Shown: positions 1-9,425, counted from the first letter of the stretch. The stretch: DNA of 64,000 bases from Halegenticoccus tardaugens (GCF_004116405.1 NZ_SDIC01000012.1:95087-159086), one strand, 5' to 3'. Notes: generated by a model from the letters alone, not told the origin. Translations and numbers: made by a program.

Positions 1-345
1 CGCCGGTTCGAGGTACTGGATCGTGCCGATGGAGTAGACGAGGTCGACCCGTTCGTCCAGTTCGAACGCGTTGACGTCGGCCCGCTCGGTCCGGATGTCG
101 ACGCCCCGCTCGCGGGCGAGTCGATCCGCCTTCTCCAACCCGTTGGGTGCGACGTCGACCGCCAGCACGTCGAGACCGCGCTCCGCGAAGAACACCGCGT
201 CGCGGCCCTCGCCCGCGCCGACGTCGACCGCGACCGCGGCGTCCTCGGAGGCGAACTCCAGGGCTCGTTTCGCGAGTTCGTTCGGCTCAGTCCCTCAGTA
301 GTACTCGTCGCGGGCGTACAGCCGCTGAAGCTCGTCGTATTTCAT
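1..345 (-). pseudogene. SAM-dependent methyltransferase, 5' part, interrupted by in-frame TGA (gene runs off the left edge)
   Basis: Reading the minus strand from ATG at 345 gives MKYDELQRLYARDEYY, then TGA at 297-295, then GTEPNELAKRALEF in the same frame, followed by the class I methyltransferase motif I (VDVGAGEGRDAVFF) and a motif II acidic turn (VLAVDVAPNG). The usual sequence at the interruption would be YYWGTEPN, so TGG (Trp) has become TGA. No in-frame ATG, GTG or TTG before motif I rescues the start. The family methylates small molecules using S-adenosylmethionine in the cytosol; the substrate is unknown. Either this is a young nonsense pseudogene or a one-base sequence error. The C-terminal half lies outside the window. 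Confidence 0.8.
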
Positions 346-529
346 CGCACGGTGAACATGTGCGACGAACAATAGTACTTTCTCCGCGCCGTTCGCGGTT
401 CTAGGTATCCGTCGGGATCGCCCGAGGCTTCGGTGGGTGCGACTGACGCCGCGTCGGGTTGCGAGGGCGACGCGGCGACGGTCGAAAACGCGCCCGCGGA
501 GTTAAGCCGCCCCCGCACCGAGCACCGTC

Positions 530-1315
530 ATGGACGCGCGGATCGGCTTCGTCACGCAGCTGGGGATGGATCGAATCGAGACGGCCGCGTTCGCGGCCGA
601 TCGCGGGTTCGACTTCGTCGAGCTGATGATGGACGGCGCGGGCGAGCGGCGGCGGCTCGCGGCCGACGGCGACGCGTTCGCCGACGCGCTCGCGGAGCGC
701 GACCTCGACCTGCTCGTCCACCTCCCGTTCGGGGGGATCGACCTCGGATCGCCGTTCGAGCACGTCCGCGAGGGATCGATCGGGGAGATCGAAGCCGCCG
801 TCGAGACCGCGGCGGCGCTCGGCGCCGAGAAGGCCGTGTTGCACCCCGACACGAACGCGTGGTCGCCGGCGTGGGACGACGACGACCTGCGCGCGAACGC
901 CGTCGACTCGGTCCGCCGGATCGACGCGCACGCCGGAGCGCGAGACGTCGAGATCTGCGCGGAGAACCTGCCCCGCAGCCTGTTTCGCACCCACGACGTC
1001 GGGGCGCTCCTCGACGGGACGGACGCCTCGCTGACGCTCGACACGGGCCACGCCCGGATGGACGGTCGCGATTCGGCCGGCATCGCCGCGTTCGCCGAGG
1101 AGCACGCCGACCGCATCAGCCACGTCCACCTCAACGACACCCGCGGTCCGCAGGACGAGCACCTCCCGTTCGGGGCGGGCGACGTGGACTTCGAGCGCAT
1201 CTTCGCCGCCCTGCCGGACGACTGGAGCGGGACGCTCTCGCTCGAAGTGTTCACGTTCGCGTACGACTACGTCGGCGCGAGCAAGGAGCGCCTCGACGCC
1301 CTGCTCGAAGGGTAA
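530..1315 (+). CDS. Sugar phosphate isomerase/epimerase (xylose isomerase-like TIM barrel)
   Basis: 261 residues, the usual length for AP-endonuclease-2/xylose-isomerase-like TIM-barrel enzymes. Visible family features are the opening beta strand with IGFVTQLGM, HLPFGGIDLGSPF, the metal-site region EICAENLPR, LTLDTGHA and HVHLNDTRG, which supply Glu, Asp and His ligands for a divalent metal. Such proteins isomerise or epimerise keto sugars, but the exact substrate cannot be read from sequence. It lies 31 bases ahead of a PfkB sugar kinase on the same strand, so the two are probably co-transcribed and act on the same carbohydrate. Confidence 0.85.
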   Translation: MDARIGFVTQLGMDRIETAAFAADRGFDFVELMMDGAGERRRLAADGDAFADALAERDLDLLVHLPFGGIDLGSPFEHVREGSIGEIEAAVETAAALGAEKAVLHPDTNAWSPAWDDDDLRANAVDSVRRIDAHAGARDVEICAENLPRSLFRTHDVGALLDGTDASLTLDTGHARMDGRDSAGIAAFAEEHADRISHVHLNDTRGPQDEHLPFGAGDVDFERIFAALPDDWSGTLSLEVFTFAYDYVGASKERLDALLEG

Positions 1316-1346
1316 CGCTTTTTCGTCGGCGAGGAGGTCCCTGCGT

Positions 1347-2330
1347 ATGGCACGCATCCTCGTCGCCGGCGAGACGATCGTCGACTTCCTGCCGGACTCG
1401 ACCGGGTCGCTCTCCGCGGTCGAGTCGTTCGCCCGGAGACCCGGCGGCGCGCCCGCCAACGTCGCCGTCGGCCTCGCCCGCCTCGACGCGGATCTCGAAT
1501 TTTGGACCCGGATCGGCGGCGACCCGTTCGGGGACTTCCTCGCGGGGGCCCTCTCCGAGCGCGGCGTGTCGACCGCCTACGTCGAGCGCGACTCGGACGC
1601 GAAGACGACGCTCGCGTTCGTCAGCCTCGGCGAGGACGCCGACCGCGAGTTCTGCTTCTACCGCGACCGCGCCGCGGAGACCCGGATGGAACCGGGGACG
1701 ATCCCGGACGACGACCTCGCCGCGTTCGACTGGGTCCACTTCGACGTGCTCTCGCTCGACGCCGAACCGTCCCGGAGCGCCGCGCTCGACCTCGCAAAGC
1801 GCGCCCGCGAGGCCGGCGCGACGGTGTCGTTCGACCCCAACGCCCGCCCCGAGCGGTGGCGCGAGTTTTCCTACGCCGAGTCGGCGCGCGAGGGATTCGC
1901 GCTCGCCGACGTGGTGAAGGCGACGCCCGAGGACCTGCGCGAGGCCGGCTTCGACGGCGACGCGCCCAAACTCGCGCGGGCCGTCTGCGAACGCGGTCCG
2001 CACACCGCGCTCGTCACGCTCGGCGGCGAGGGGTCCTACGCCTACGCGACGGCCGACGCGCCGTGGGCGACGGAAACGACGGAGGCGACGCACGGCGGCT
2101 ACGACGTCGACTCCGTCGACACGACCGGCGCGGGCGACGCCTTCACCGCCGGCGTCGTCGCCGGCCTCGCCGGGGGCGAGACGCTGGCCGACGCGCTCGC
2201 GTTCGGCAACGCCGTCGCCGCGCTCACGACCACCGCGGCGGGGGCGATGACGGCGCTGCCGACCCGCGAGGAGGTCGCGGACTTCGTCGAATCCGCCGAT
2301 CTCGACGAGGATGTCGGGTCGAGGGAGTGA
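1347..2330 (+). CDS. PfkB-family carbohydrate kinase (fructokinase-like)
   Basis: 327 residues with both ribokinase/PfkB signatures: the N-terminal glycine-rich sugar-binding segment GGAPANVAVGLARL at about residues 32-45 and the C-terminal DTTGAGDAFTAG anion-hole/catalytic base motif near residue 258. It phosphorylates a sugar or sugar-like alcohol with ATP in the cytosol; fructose is most likely by resemblance but not proven. A Shine-Dalgarno-like GAGGAGGTC sits at 1331-1339, eight bases ahead of the ATG, as expected for a downstream operon gene. Its partner is the isomerase just upstream. Confidence 0.88.
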   Translation: MARILVAGETIVDFLPDSTGSLSAVESFARRPGGAPANVAVGLARLDADLEFWTRIGGDPFGDFLAGALSERGVSTAYVERDSDAKTTLAFVSLGEDADREFCFYRDRAAETRMEPGTIPDDDLAAFDWVHFDVLSLDAEPSRSAALDLAKRAREAGATVSFDPNARPERWREFSYAESAREGFALADVVKATPEDLREAGFDGDAPKLARAVCERGPHTALVTLGGEGSYAYATADAPWATETTEATHGGYDVDSVDTTGAGDAFTAGVVAGLAGGETLADALAFGNAVAALTTTAAGAMTALPTREEVADFVESADLDEDVGSRE

Positions 2331-2406
2331 CCCACGCGGTCGGCCGCGTCGCCGCTCACCCGGCCGCCTCTCGATCGTTTGACACCGTCGGCGGAGAACG
2401 GAGCAG

Positions 2407-2412
2407 TTTATA
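2407..2412 (+). promoter_or_regulatory. TATA box of the nucleobase permease gene
   Basis: TTTATA in an otherwise GC-rich spacer, about 40 bases ahead of the chosen ATG at 2451. Because it lies inside the longer open frame beginning at 2379, it argues for the downstream start. Confidence 0.5.
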
Positions 2413-2450
2413 CCGCGCGTCGAACACCATCGGGCAATGCGGGGGCAGCC

Positions 2451-3971
2451 ATGAGCGACAGGGGGAGATCGGATTTCGTGGAGTTCGGCATCGAGGACAG
2501 ACCGCCGCTGGGCACGTCGCTGTTGCTCGGCGTCCAGCACTACCTGACGATGGTCGGGGCGAACATCGCCGTCCCGTTGATCCTCGCCGGCGCGCTCGGG
2601 ATGCCCGAGTCGGTGATCCCGCGGTTCGTCGGGACGTTCTTCGTCGTCTCCGGGATCGCGACGCTCGCGCAGACGACGTTCGGCAACCGCTACCCGATCG
2701 TGCAGGGCGCGCCGTTTTCGATGCTCGCGCCGGCGCTCGCCGTCGTCGGCGTCGTGCAGGCGAGCGATCCGGCCGGTCCGGCGTGGGAGGCCGCGCTGCT
2801 CCAGCTACAGGGCGCGATCATCGTCGCCGCGCTCGCGGAGATCGCGATCGGCTACCTCGGCCTGCTCGGGCGCGTCCGGCGCTTCATCTCGCCGGTCGTC
2901 ATCGCCCCGACGATCGCCCTCATCGGCCTGTCGCTCTTTAACGTCCCGCAGGTGACGGCCGCGACGAACAACTGGTGGCTGCTCGGGCTGACCGTCCTCC
3001 TCATCCTGCTCTTCTCGCAGTACCTCGACACGACCCACGAGGCGTTCAAGCTCTTCCCGGTGCTCCTCGGCGTCGTCGCCGCGTACGCCGTCGCCGCCGG
3101 CCTGTCGGTCGCGGGCGTCTACGGACCCGACACGCCGGGCTACGTCGATCTGCTCTCGATCGCCGACGCGCCCGCGGTCGTCGCCATCTACCCGTTCCAG
3201 TGGGGGACGCCCGGCTTCGAACTCTCGTTCGTCATCGGGATGCTGGCCGGCGTCGCCGCCTCCATGGTCGAGAGCTTCGGCGACTACCACGCCGTCGCGC
3301 GGCTCTCGGGGCTGGGCGCGCCGAGCGAAAAGCGAATCAACCACGGCATCGGCATGGAGGGGATCATGAACGTCTTCGCCGGCGTCATGGGCACCGGCGG
3401 GTCGACCTCCTACTCCGAGAACATCGGCGCGATCGGCCTCACCGGCGTCGCCTCGCGGTACGTCGTCCAGATCGGCGCGGTCGTGATGCTCGTCGTCGGC
3501 TTCGTCGGCTACTTCGGGCAGCTCGTGGCGACGATCCCCGACCCGATCGTCGGCGGGCTGTTCGTCGCCATGTTCGGCCAGATCGTCGCCGTCGGCCTCG
3601 CGCAGCTTCGGTACGTCGACCTTGACTCCTCGCGCAACGTCTTCGTCATCGGTTTCGCGATGTTCGCGGGGCTCGCGATCCCGGCGTACATGGGCGAGGT
3701 CGGCAGCGCCGAGGCGTTCCGCGAGGGGATGGCGACCGTCGCGGTGGTCGGTCCCGTCCTCGGGACGCAGCTCGTCTCGGACGTCGTCTACGTCATCGGC
3801 AGCACCGGCATGGCCGTCGGCGGCCTGAGCGCGTTCGTCCTCGACAACACCATCCGGGGGACGCGCGAGGAGCGCGGGCTCGACGAGTGGGAGGCGGCCG
3901 CCGAGACGGACGAGGAGTTCGACTCCGCCTACGACCGGTTCGTCGGCGGGACGGAGACGAAGGCGGACTGA
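2451..3971 (+). CDS. NCS2-family uracil/xanthine permease
   Basis: 506 residues and 12-14 hydrophobic segments. LLLGVQHYLTMVGANIAVPL near the N-terminus and the signature GTGGSTSYSENIGAIGLTGV around residue 315 place it in the nucleobase-cation symporter 2 family (UraA/PucK). It would import uracil, xanthine or a related base across the cytoplasmic membrane with protons. An upstream ATG at 2379 is possible, but its extra 24 residues are not family-like and would overlap the TATA box. The C-terminal tail is acidic and cytoplasmic, as usual in haloarchaea. Confidence 0.9.
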   Translation: MSDRGRSDFVEFGIEDRPPLGTSLLLGVQHYLTMVGANIAVPLILAGALGMPESVIPRFVGTFFVVSGIATLAQTTFGNRYPIVQGAPFSMLAPALAVVGVVQASDPAGPAWEAALLQLQGAIIVAALAEIAIGYLGLLGRVRRFISPVVIAPTIALIGLSLFNVPQVTAATNNWWLLGLTVLLILLFSQYLDTTHEAFKLFPVLLGVVAAYAVAAGLSVAGVYGPDTPGYVDLLSIADAPAVVAIYPFQWGTPGFELSFVIGMLAGVAASMVESFGDYHAVARLSGLGAPSEKRINHGIGMEGIMNVFAGVMGTGGSTSYSENIGAIGLTGVASRYVVQIGAVVMLVVGFVGYFGQLVATIPDPIVGGLFVAMFGQIVAVGLAQLRYVDLDSSRNVFVIGFAMFAGLAIPAYMGEVGSAEAFREGMATVAVVGPVLGTQLVSDVVYVIGSTGMAVGGLSAFVLDNTIRGTREERGLDEWEAAAETDEEFDSAYDRFVGGTETKAD

Positions 3972-4040
3972 CCCCCCGTCGGGCGGGGTCGGCCGAATCG
4001 AATCCGCCAGCTTTTGTCGCTCGTCCGCGAAACGACCGGC

Positions 4041-4532
4041 ATGTACCAGTTGGGCCACTACGGCGTCTCCCTTCTCGTCTACGCGCCCGTGGGCTACCTG
4101 TTCGTGACGCGCGGCGAAATCGCGCTCGCGTTCGTGACCGGCGCGGTGATGCTGGGGCTGGCGATGCTCCCGGACTGCGACCACCGGCTTCCCTTCTGCG
4201 ACCACCGCGGTCCGACGCACTCGCTCCTCTTCGCCGGGTTCGTCGGCGCGACCTTCGCCGCCGCGGGGCACGTCCTCGCGCCGTCGCTCCCGTTCGACCC
4301 GGGGGTCGACCCGATCGCCTTCGGCTTCTTCCTCGGGAGCGTGACGGTGCTTTCGCACCTCCTCGCGGACACGCTCACGCCGATGGGCGTGAACTACCTC
4401 TGGCCCGTCTCGCGGAAGCGGTACACGATCTCGCTGACGCCGGCGAAGAGCCCCGTCGCGAACTACCTGCTCTTCGCGCTGGGCGTGTTCGTCGCCTCGG
4501 CGTCGATGGCGCTCGCCCTCGGCATCGTTTAG
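4041..4532 (+). CDS. YdjM-type membrane-bound metal-dependent hydrolase
   Basis: 163 residues with about four membrane segments. It begins HYGVSLLVYAPVGYLF and carries the conserved polar cluster DCDHRLPFCDHRGPTHS and HLLADTLTPMGVNYLWP, the His/Asp pattern of the LexA-regulated YdjM family (DUF457), annotated as inner-membrane metal-dependent hydrolases. The biochemical substrate is not established for the family. The ATG at 4041 is preferred over one at 4014 because the family alignment begins there. Confidence 0.8.
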   Translation: MYQLGHYGVSLLVYAPVGYLFVTRGEIALAFVTGAVMLGLAMLPDCDHRLPFCDHRGPTHSLLFAGFVGATFAAAGHVLAPSLPFDPGVDPIAFGFFLGSVTVLSHLLADTLTPMGVNYLWPVSRKRYTISLTPAKSPVANYLLFALGVFVASASMALALGIV

Positions 4533-4548
4533 CCGCCGACGAAGGGGA

Positions 4549-4554
4549 TTTATG
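4549..4554 (+). promoter_or_regulatory. TATA box of the J-domain ferredoxin gene
   Basis: TTTATG located 24-29 bases before the GTG start at 4578, the spacing of a leaderless haloarchaeal transcript. Confidence 0.55.
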
Positions 4555-4577
4555 TTCCCGCTTTCCTATCGTCTCGT

Positions 4578-5222
4578 GTGGATTCCCCGTTCGACATTCT
4601 CGGGATCGACGAGGACGCGGTCGACGAGGAGGTCGATCAGGCGTACAGACGGCGGGTGAAGGAGGCCCATCCGGACCACGGCGGATCGTTGCAGGAGTTT
4701 CAGTTGGTTCGGGCGGCGTACGACGAGATTCGCAACGGATACCGGCCCGAGGGGCGCGACGTCGGACCGGAAAGCGTCGAGAACCCCGACGACGAGGTGG
4801 TCTCTCGGGTCGAGTACCTCAACTACGAAGTGCTCGACGACCACGGGTGGGATCTCGACGACGAGAACCTCTTCGAGAAGGCCTCGGCCGCGGGGCTCGA
4901 TCCTGCCGACAGGGGCCGAATGTCGGTTCAACCCCACGAATCGCTGTTGGAGGCCGCGGAGAACCGCGGGTTCGCGTGGCCGTACGCCTGCCGCGGCGGC
5001 GCGTGCGCCAACTGCGCGATCGCGGTCGTGGACGGCGGGCTGGACATGCCCGGCGACCACATCCTCCCGTCGGACATGACCGACCGCGGGATCCAGCTTT
5101 CCTGCGTCAGCACCCCGACCACGGAGGAGATGAAGATCGTCTACAACGTCAAGCACCTGCCGCACCTCGACGAACTCCGGCTGCCGGCCGATCGATTCGA
5201 GCGGGCGTATCCGACCGATTGA
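4578..5222 (+). CDS. Plant-type [2Fe-2S] ferredoxin with N-terminal J-like domain
   Basis: 214 residues with a GTG start. Residues 1-55 resemble a DnaJ J-domain (PFDILGIDEDA, then the HPD tripeptide in AHPDHGG). After an acidic linker, residues 115-205 form a plant-type ferredoxin with cluster ligands in CRGGACANC and the distal Cys in LSCVSTP. It is a soluble low-potential electron carrier; the J-like domain may recruit a chaperone or simply be an adapted haloarchaeal extension. The TATA box at 4549 supports an independent, leaderless mRNA. The next gene is on the other strand. Confidence 0.85.
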   Translation: MDSPFDILGIDEDAVDEEVDQAYRRRVKEAHPDHGGSLQEFQLVRAAYDEIRNGYRPEGRDVGPESVENPDDEVVSRVEYLNYEVLDDHGWDLDDENLFEKASAAGLDPADRGRMSVQPHESLLEAAENRGFAWPYACRGGACANCAIAVVDGGLDMPGDHILPSDMTDRGIQLSCVSTPTTEEMKIVYNVKHLPHLDELRLPADRFERAYPTD

Positions 5223-5250
5223 CCGAAAACCGCCTCGCCGACGAGGGGAT

Positions 5251-6252
5251 TCAGTCGTCCCGCGCGAGAGCCGGAATCGAGAGGGGTCTCGGCGGATCCG
5301 ACAGGAGCCACGCCGGCACCGCCCGCGTGAGGACGACCATCCCCGCCAGTTCGACGATCGTCTGCGTTACGACGACGGCCGGCGCGAGTTCGTACCCCGC
5401 CGGCAACGCGAGCGCGAGCGGCAGGACGACGAGCGAGTTTCGGGTGGTAGCAGTGAACACGAGCGCACGGCCCTCGCCGACGTCCATTCGTAACCGACCG
5501 GCGGCCAGTCGCCCGAGCAGCGGCATCACGGCGAGGAACGCGACGTACGTCGGGACGACTGCCACGATCGTCTCGATGGAATCCTGCACTCTGGGAAGCT
5601 GCGAAGTGATAACGACGAGGAGCGTCGCGGCCATCGTCGGCACGGGAAGCCACCCCACGGTCCCCCGCCAGCGCGCGCCCGTCGCGGATCGCTCGGCCCA
5701 GATTTCGGTGAGCCATGCGAGCGAGAGCGGCAGCGCGATGAGCAGGAAAAACGCCTCGACGAACGGACCCGCCTCGATCGACGCCGCGACGTTCGGCCCT
5801 ACGAACAGCCAGAGATACGCCGGAAGCAAGAGCAACTGGCCGAGCATGAGTACCGGCGTCGCCGCGGTGACCCGCTCCGCGTCGCCGTCCGCGAGGTCGG
5901 TGAAGGCGATGACGTAGTCGATACACGGGGTCAGAAGAACCATGAGCGCGCCGACGAGGACGGCGGGTTCTCCGGAGAGCGGCCGCGTAAGACACCAGAC
6001 GACGATCGGGACGACGAGGAAGTTCATCCCGAGCGCTGCGGCTACGAACCGTCCGCCGGCGAACGCGCGACGGAGCCGGACGAACGGAATTTCGAGAAAC
6101 GTCGCGTACAGCATGACGGCCAACACCGGGGTGATGAGCGGTTCGAAGAGCGACGCGGAGCCGGGACTGCCGGTTCCGATGCCGATCGCGAGCAGGATCG
6201 CGGCCGCGTAGACGCCGATCTGATATCGTCCGAGCCAGCCCTTCGAGAGCAT
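5251..6252 (-). CDS. Bile acid:sodium symporter superfamily carrier, ACR3-like (arsenic resistance type)
   Basis: 333 residues, about ten membrane helices and a short cytoplasmic C-terminus. MLLTPCIDYVIAF-like sequence (the LTPCIDYV segment near residue 110) carries the Cys that in ACR3 arsenite permeases lies in helix 4, and LEIPF/LTRPL stretches match the BASS fold. It could export arsenite or antimonite, but no ArsR, ArsA or ArsC gene is nearby, so another anion is possible. It converges on the ferredoxin gene, with 28 bases between the stop codons. Confidence 0.75.
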   Translation of the reverse strand: MLSKGWLGRYQIGVYAAAILLAIGIGTGSPGSASLFEPLITPVLAVMLYATFLEIPFVRLRRAFAGGRFVAAALGMNFLVVPIVVWCLTRPLSGEPAVLVGALMVLLTPCIDYVIAFTDLADGDAERVTAATPVLMLGQLLLLPAYLWLFVGPNVAASIEAGPFVEAFFLLIALPLSLAWLTEIWAERSATGARWRGTVGWLPVPTMAATLLVVITSQLPRVQDSIETIVAVVPTYVAFLAVMPLLGRLAAGRLRMDVGEGRALVFTATTRNSLVVLPLALALPAGYELAPAVVVTQTIVELAGMVVLTRAVPAWLLSDPPRPLSIPALARDD

Positions 6253-6335
6253 TCGTCGGTCGGTTCGAACCGCCGCGGTAAATCGCCGTTGCTCCGAGCG
6301 AACCTACGCCCGTTCGACGACCCGCCCGCGGCTAC

Positions 6336-6342
6336 GCTTATG
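6336..6342 (+). promoter_or_regulatory. TATA box of the AhpD-like gene
   Basis: GCTTATG about 27 bases before the ATG at 6367, consistent with a leaderless mRNA and with choosing that start rather than the one at 6289. Confidence 0.45.
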
Positions 6343-6366
6343 TCGCTTCTCGCGCTACTTCGTCGC

Positions 6367-6951
6367 ATGACCGAACCGGTGCTCGACGACGACGCGATGC
6401 GACGGTTTCCCGTCCCCGACTACGACGACCTCCCCGACGACCTGCGCGAGCGGATCGACGAGGAGACGGAGCGCGCCGGGTTCACGCCGAACGTCTTCTC
6501 GGCGTTCGCCTACAAGCCCTCGCACTTCCGCGCCTTCTTCGGCTACCACGACGCGCTCGTCGAGGACTCGGCGCTGGACCGCGAGGAGATCGAGATGATC
6601 GTCGTCGCCGTCTCGGGCGTGAACCACTGCTACTACTGCAACGTCGCCCACGGCGCGCTCTGTCGGATCTACGCGAATGACCCCACGCTCGCGGACCAGC
6701 TCGTCGCCAACTACCGGACCGCCGACGTCGACGAAACGCGCATGGCGATGCTCGACGTCGCCGTGAAGCTGACCGAACGCCCGACAGAGGTGAGCGAGGA
6801 AGACCTCGACCGGCTCCGGGAGGTCGGCTACGACGACGAGGCGATCTGGGACATCGCCGCCGTAACCGCCTTCTACAACCTCTCGAACCGGATGGCGATG
6901 TTCGCCGACGTGCGACCGAACGACGAATTTCACGCGCTGGGTCGGGAGTAG
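6367..6951 (+). CDS. Peroxidase-related protein, carboxymuconolactone decarboxylase/AhpD fold
   Basis: 194 residues. The AhpD redox signature is plain: VNHCYYCNVAHGAL supplies C-x2-C-x3-H near residue 82, inside an all-alpha CMD domain. Enzymes of this subgroup ('uncharacterised peroxidase-related') reduce peroxides through the vicinal cysteines. It stands alone between the ACR3-like carrier and the metal ATPase, and converges on the latter. A role in protecting against metal-induced peroxide stress is plausible but inferred only from position. Confidence 0.85.
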   Translation: MTEPVLDDDAMRRFPVPDYDDLPDDLRERIDEETERAGFTPNVFSAFAYKPSHFRAFFGYHDALVEDSALDREEIEMIVVAVSGVNHCYYCNVAHGALCRIYANDPTLADQLVANYRTADVDETRMAMLDVAVKLTERPTEVSEEDLDRLREVGYDDEAIWDIAAVTAFYNLSNRMAMFADVRPNDEFHALGRE

Positions 6952-6980
6952 GGTTGAGCCGGGGGTAAGCCGGCGGTCGC

Positions 6981-9302
6981 TCAGTCCGCCGGCTTCGGCT
7001 CCACGCGCTCCGTCCGCCCGGACGCGCCGGGGAGGCTCGGAAAGCTCAAGTCCACCCGGCGGAGGAACTGCGCGTTGATCGCGACGATCACCGTGCTGAG
7101 CGACATGAGCGCCGCGCCGACGGCGGGCGACAGCAGGATTCCGATCGGGGCGAGGATCCCCGCGGCGAGCGGGATGGCGAACACGTTGTACCCCGCGGCC
7201 CAGACGAGGTTCTCCTGCATCTTCCGGTAGCTGGCGCGGCTGAGCTTCACGAGGCGGACCACGTCCAGCGGGTTGTTCTGGACGAGGACGATCTCGGCCG
7301 ACTCGACCGCCACGTCGGTGCCGCTGCCGATCGCGATGCCGATGTCGGCGCGGGTGAGCGCGGGGGCGTCGTTGACGCCGTCGCCGACCATGGCCACCAG
7401 CCTCCCCCGCGACTGGAGTTCGGCGATCTTCTCGTCCTTGTCCTCGGGCAGCACCTCCGCGAAGTAGGTGTCGATGCCGAGGTCCGCGGCGACGGCGCGG
7501 GCGACGTCCGCGGAGTCGCCCGTCAGCATGGCGACCTCGATGCCGAGGTCGTGTAGCGCCGCGATCGCGCGCCTGCTCTCCTCGCGGATCACGTCCGCGA
7601 GCGCGATCGCGGCGACGGCCTCGCCGCCGCGGACGAGGTAGACGACGCTCTGGGCGTTCGAACCGGCCTCGCGCGCGAAAGCCGTGAGTTCGGGCGACGG
7701 CTCGCGTTCGAGCCGCGAGAGCAGGTTCGGCCCGCCGACGTACACCTCCTCCCCGTCGATCGTCGCCCGGACGCCCCGCCCCTTGATCGCCTCGAAGCCG
7801 CTCGACGAGGGCGGCGTGAGGTCGCGCGCGGCGGCCGCCTCGCGGATCGCCCGGGCGATCATGTGCTCGGAATCGCGCTCCGCGGCCGCCGCGAGCGCCA
7901 GCGCCTCGTTCTCGTCGATTCCGGGCGCAGTCGCGACGTCCACGACGCCCTGTTCGCCCTTCGTCAGCGTCCCCGTTTTGTCGAAGACGACGACGTCGAG
8001 GTCGCGCGCGCGCTCCATGGCGATCCGATCGCGGACGAGCATCCCGTTTCGGGCGGCGAGGGTGGTGTTGATGGCGACGACGAGCGGGACGGCGAGGCCG
8101 AGCGCGTGGGGGCAGGCGATGACGAGCACCGTGACGACCCGCTCCACCACGGTCACGTCGAACGAGACGGCCAGCGTCCACGCGACGGCGGTGACCGCGG
8201 CGGACGCGAGCGCGGCGTAGAACAGCCACCCCGCCGCGCGGTCGGCGAGCACCTGCGTTCGCGACTTGCTCGACTGCGCCTCCTCGACGAGGCGCATGAT
8301 CCCCGCGAGGGCGGTGTCGTCGCCGGTCGCGGTGACGCGTACGCGGAGGCTGCCGTCCCCGTTTATCGTCCCACCGATGACCTCGTCGCCGGGCTCCTTT
8401 CCGACCGGGCGCGACTCGCCGGTGATCATCGCCTCGTTCACCTCCGAGTCGCCCTCCTCGACCACGCCGTCGGCGGGCACGCTCGCCCCGGGGCGGACGA
8501 GGACGAGGTCGCCGTCGACCAGCTCGCTCACGGGCACCTCCTCGGTGTTGCCGTCGTCCGTGAGCCGTTCGGCGGTGTCGGGCAGGAGTTTCGCCAGTTC
8601 GTCGAGCGCGCCCGACGCCCGGCGGACGCTCCGCATCTCGATCCAGTGCCCGAGGAGCATGATGTCGATGAGCGTCACCAGTTCCCAGAAGAACTCCGTC
8701 GCCCCCGGGACGACGAGGCTCGCGAGGCTGTAGGCGAACGCGACCGTGATCGCCATCGAGATGAGCGTCATCATCCCGGGCTCGCGGGCGCGAACCTCCG
8801 GCACCGCCATCTTCAGAAACGGCGCGCCCCCGTACGCGAAGACGATCACGGCGAAGAGCGGACTCACGAACGCCGCGCCCGGAATCCCCGGCGCGGAGAA
8901 GCCGAGAAGCTCCTGCAACATCTCGCTGTAGACGAGGACCGGGATCGAAAGGAGGAGCGAGACGAAAAAGCGCCGCCGGAACAGCTCCTCGTGACCGGCG
9001 TGCATGCCGCCGTGACCGGCGTGTTCTCCGCCCTCGTCCCCTGCGTGGTCCCCGCGGCCGGCGTGCGCGCCGGCGTGGCGGCCGCGATCGTCGCGCCCCC
9101 CGTGCTCTGACCCCACCCGTGAGTCGGATCCCGTCGCCTCCTCGCGGAGCATCGATTCCTCCGCGCGCCCTGGCTCGCCGGGATTTCCGGGATCGCCGTC
9201 GGTCGGGTTTCCTTCGCCTTCGTCCTCGTCCGGCGGACGTTCGGCTTCGCGTTCGGTGCGGTGATCGTGTCCGCGATCGCGTCCGTGTTCGTCTTCTGTC
9301 AT
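6981..9302 (-). CDS. Heavy-metal-translocating P1B-type ATPase, CPH (CopB-like) subgroup with His-rich N-terminus
   Basis: 773 residues. The first ~110 are hydrophilic, with a His/Gly/Asp-rich stretch (HAGDEGGEHAGHGG) instead of HMA domains. Then come paired membrane helices, the actuator loop TGES, the intramembrane motif CPH (residue ~397), DKTGTLT with the phosphorylated Asp (~438), and the hinge GDGVNDAP. CPH plus a His-rich tail defines the CopB-type, usually assigned to Cu(II)/Cu(I) or Ag export. It is divergent from the AsnC-TRASH regulator at 9506, which probably controls it. Confidence 0.93.
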   Translation of the reverse strand: MTEDEHGRDRGHDHRTEREAERPPDEDEGEGNPTDGDPGNPGEPGRAEESMLREEATGSDSRVGSEHGGRDDRGRHAGAHAGRGDHAGDEGGEHAGHGGMHAGHEELFRRRFFVSLLLSIPVLVYSEMLQELLGFSAPGIPGAAFVSPLFAVIVFAYGGAPFLKMAVPEVRAREPGMMTLISMAITVAFAYSLASLVVPGATEFFWELVTLIDIMLLGHWIEMRSVRRASGALDELAKLLPDTAERLTDDGNTEEVPVSELVDGDLVLVRPGASVPADGVVEEGDSEVNEAMITGESRPVGKEPGDEVIGGTINGDGSLRVRVTATGDDTALAGIMRLVEEAQSSKSRTQVLADRAAGWLFYAALASAAVTAVAWTLAVSFDVTVVERVVTVLVIACPHALGLAVPLVVAINTTLAARNGMLVRDRIAMERARDLDVVVFDKTGTLTKGEQGVVDVATAPGIDENEALALAAAAERDSEHMIARAIREAAAARDLTPPSSSGFEAIKGRGVRATIDGEEVYVGGPNLLSRLEREPSPELTAFAREAGSNAQSVVYLVRGGEAVAAIALADVIREESRRAIAALHDLGIEVAMLTGDSADVARAVAADLGIDTYFAEVLPEDKDEKIAELQSRGRLVAMVGDGVNDAPALTRADIGIAIGSGTDVAVESAEIVLVQNNPLDVVRLVKLSRASYRKMQENLVWAAGYNVFAIPLAAGILAPIGILLSPAVGAALMSLSTVIVAINAQFLRRVDLSFPSLPGASGRTERVEPKPAD

Positions 9303-9425
9303 GATGTCCCTCCGTGGCCGCGCGCCCCGTCGGCGCCAGGTCCTCCTTCGGCGACGCGTCGCTCTCGCGTGGCGTCGACGTACGAACTAACGGCCGGTAC
9401 GGTTATGCCGATTTCGCCTTCGATA

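Noticed and set aside
401..1459. Long antisense open frame opposite the sugar isomerase
   Set aside because: It is an arginine-rich mirror of a gene with strong third-position GC bias; it has no domain and lies entirely opposite a well-supported enzyme.
2805..4358. 517-codon minus-strand open frame across the permease
   Set aside because: Composition (Arg/Asp/Glu/His without hydrophobic core) is that of a GC-skew shadow, and the plus strand encodes two recognisable membrane proteins.
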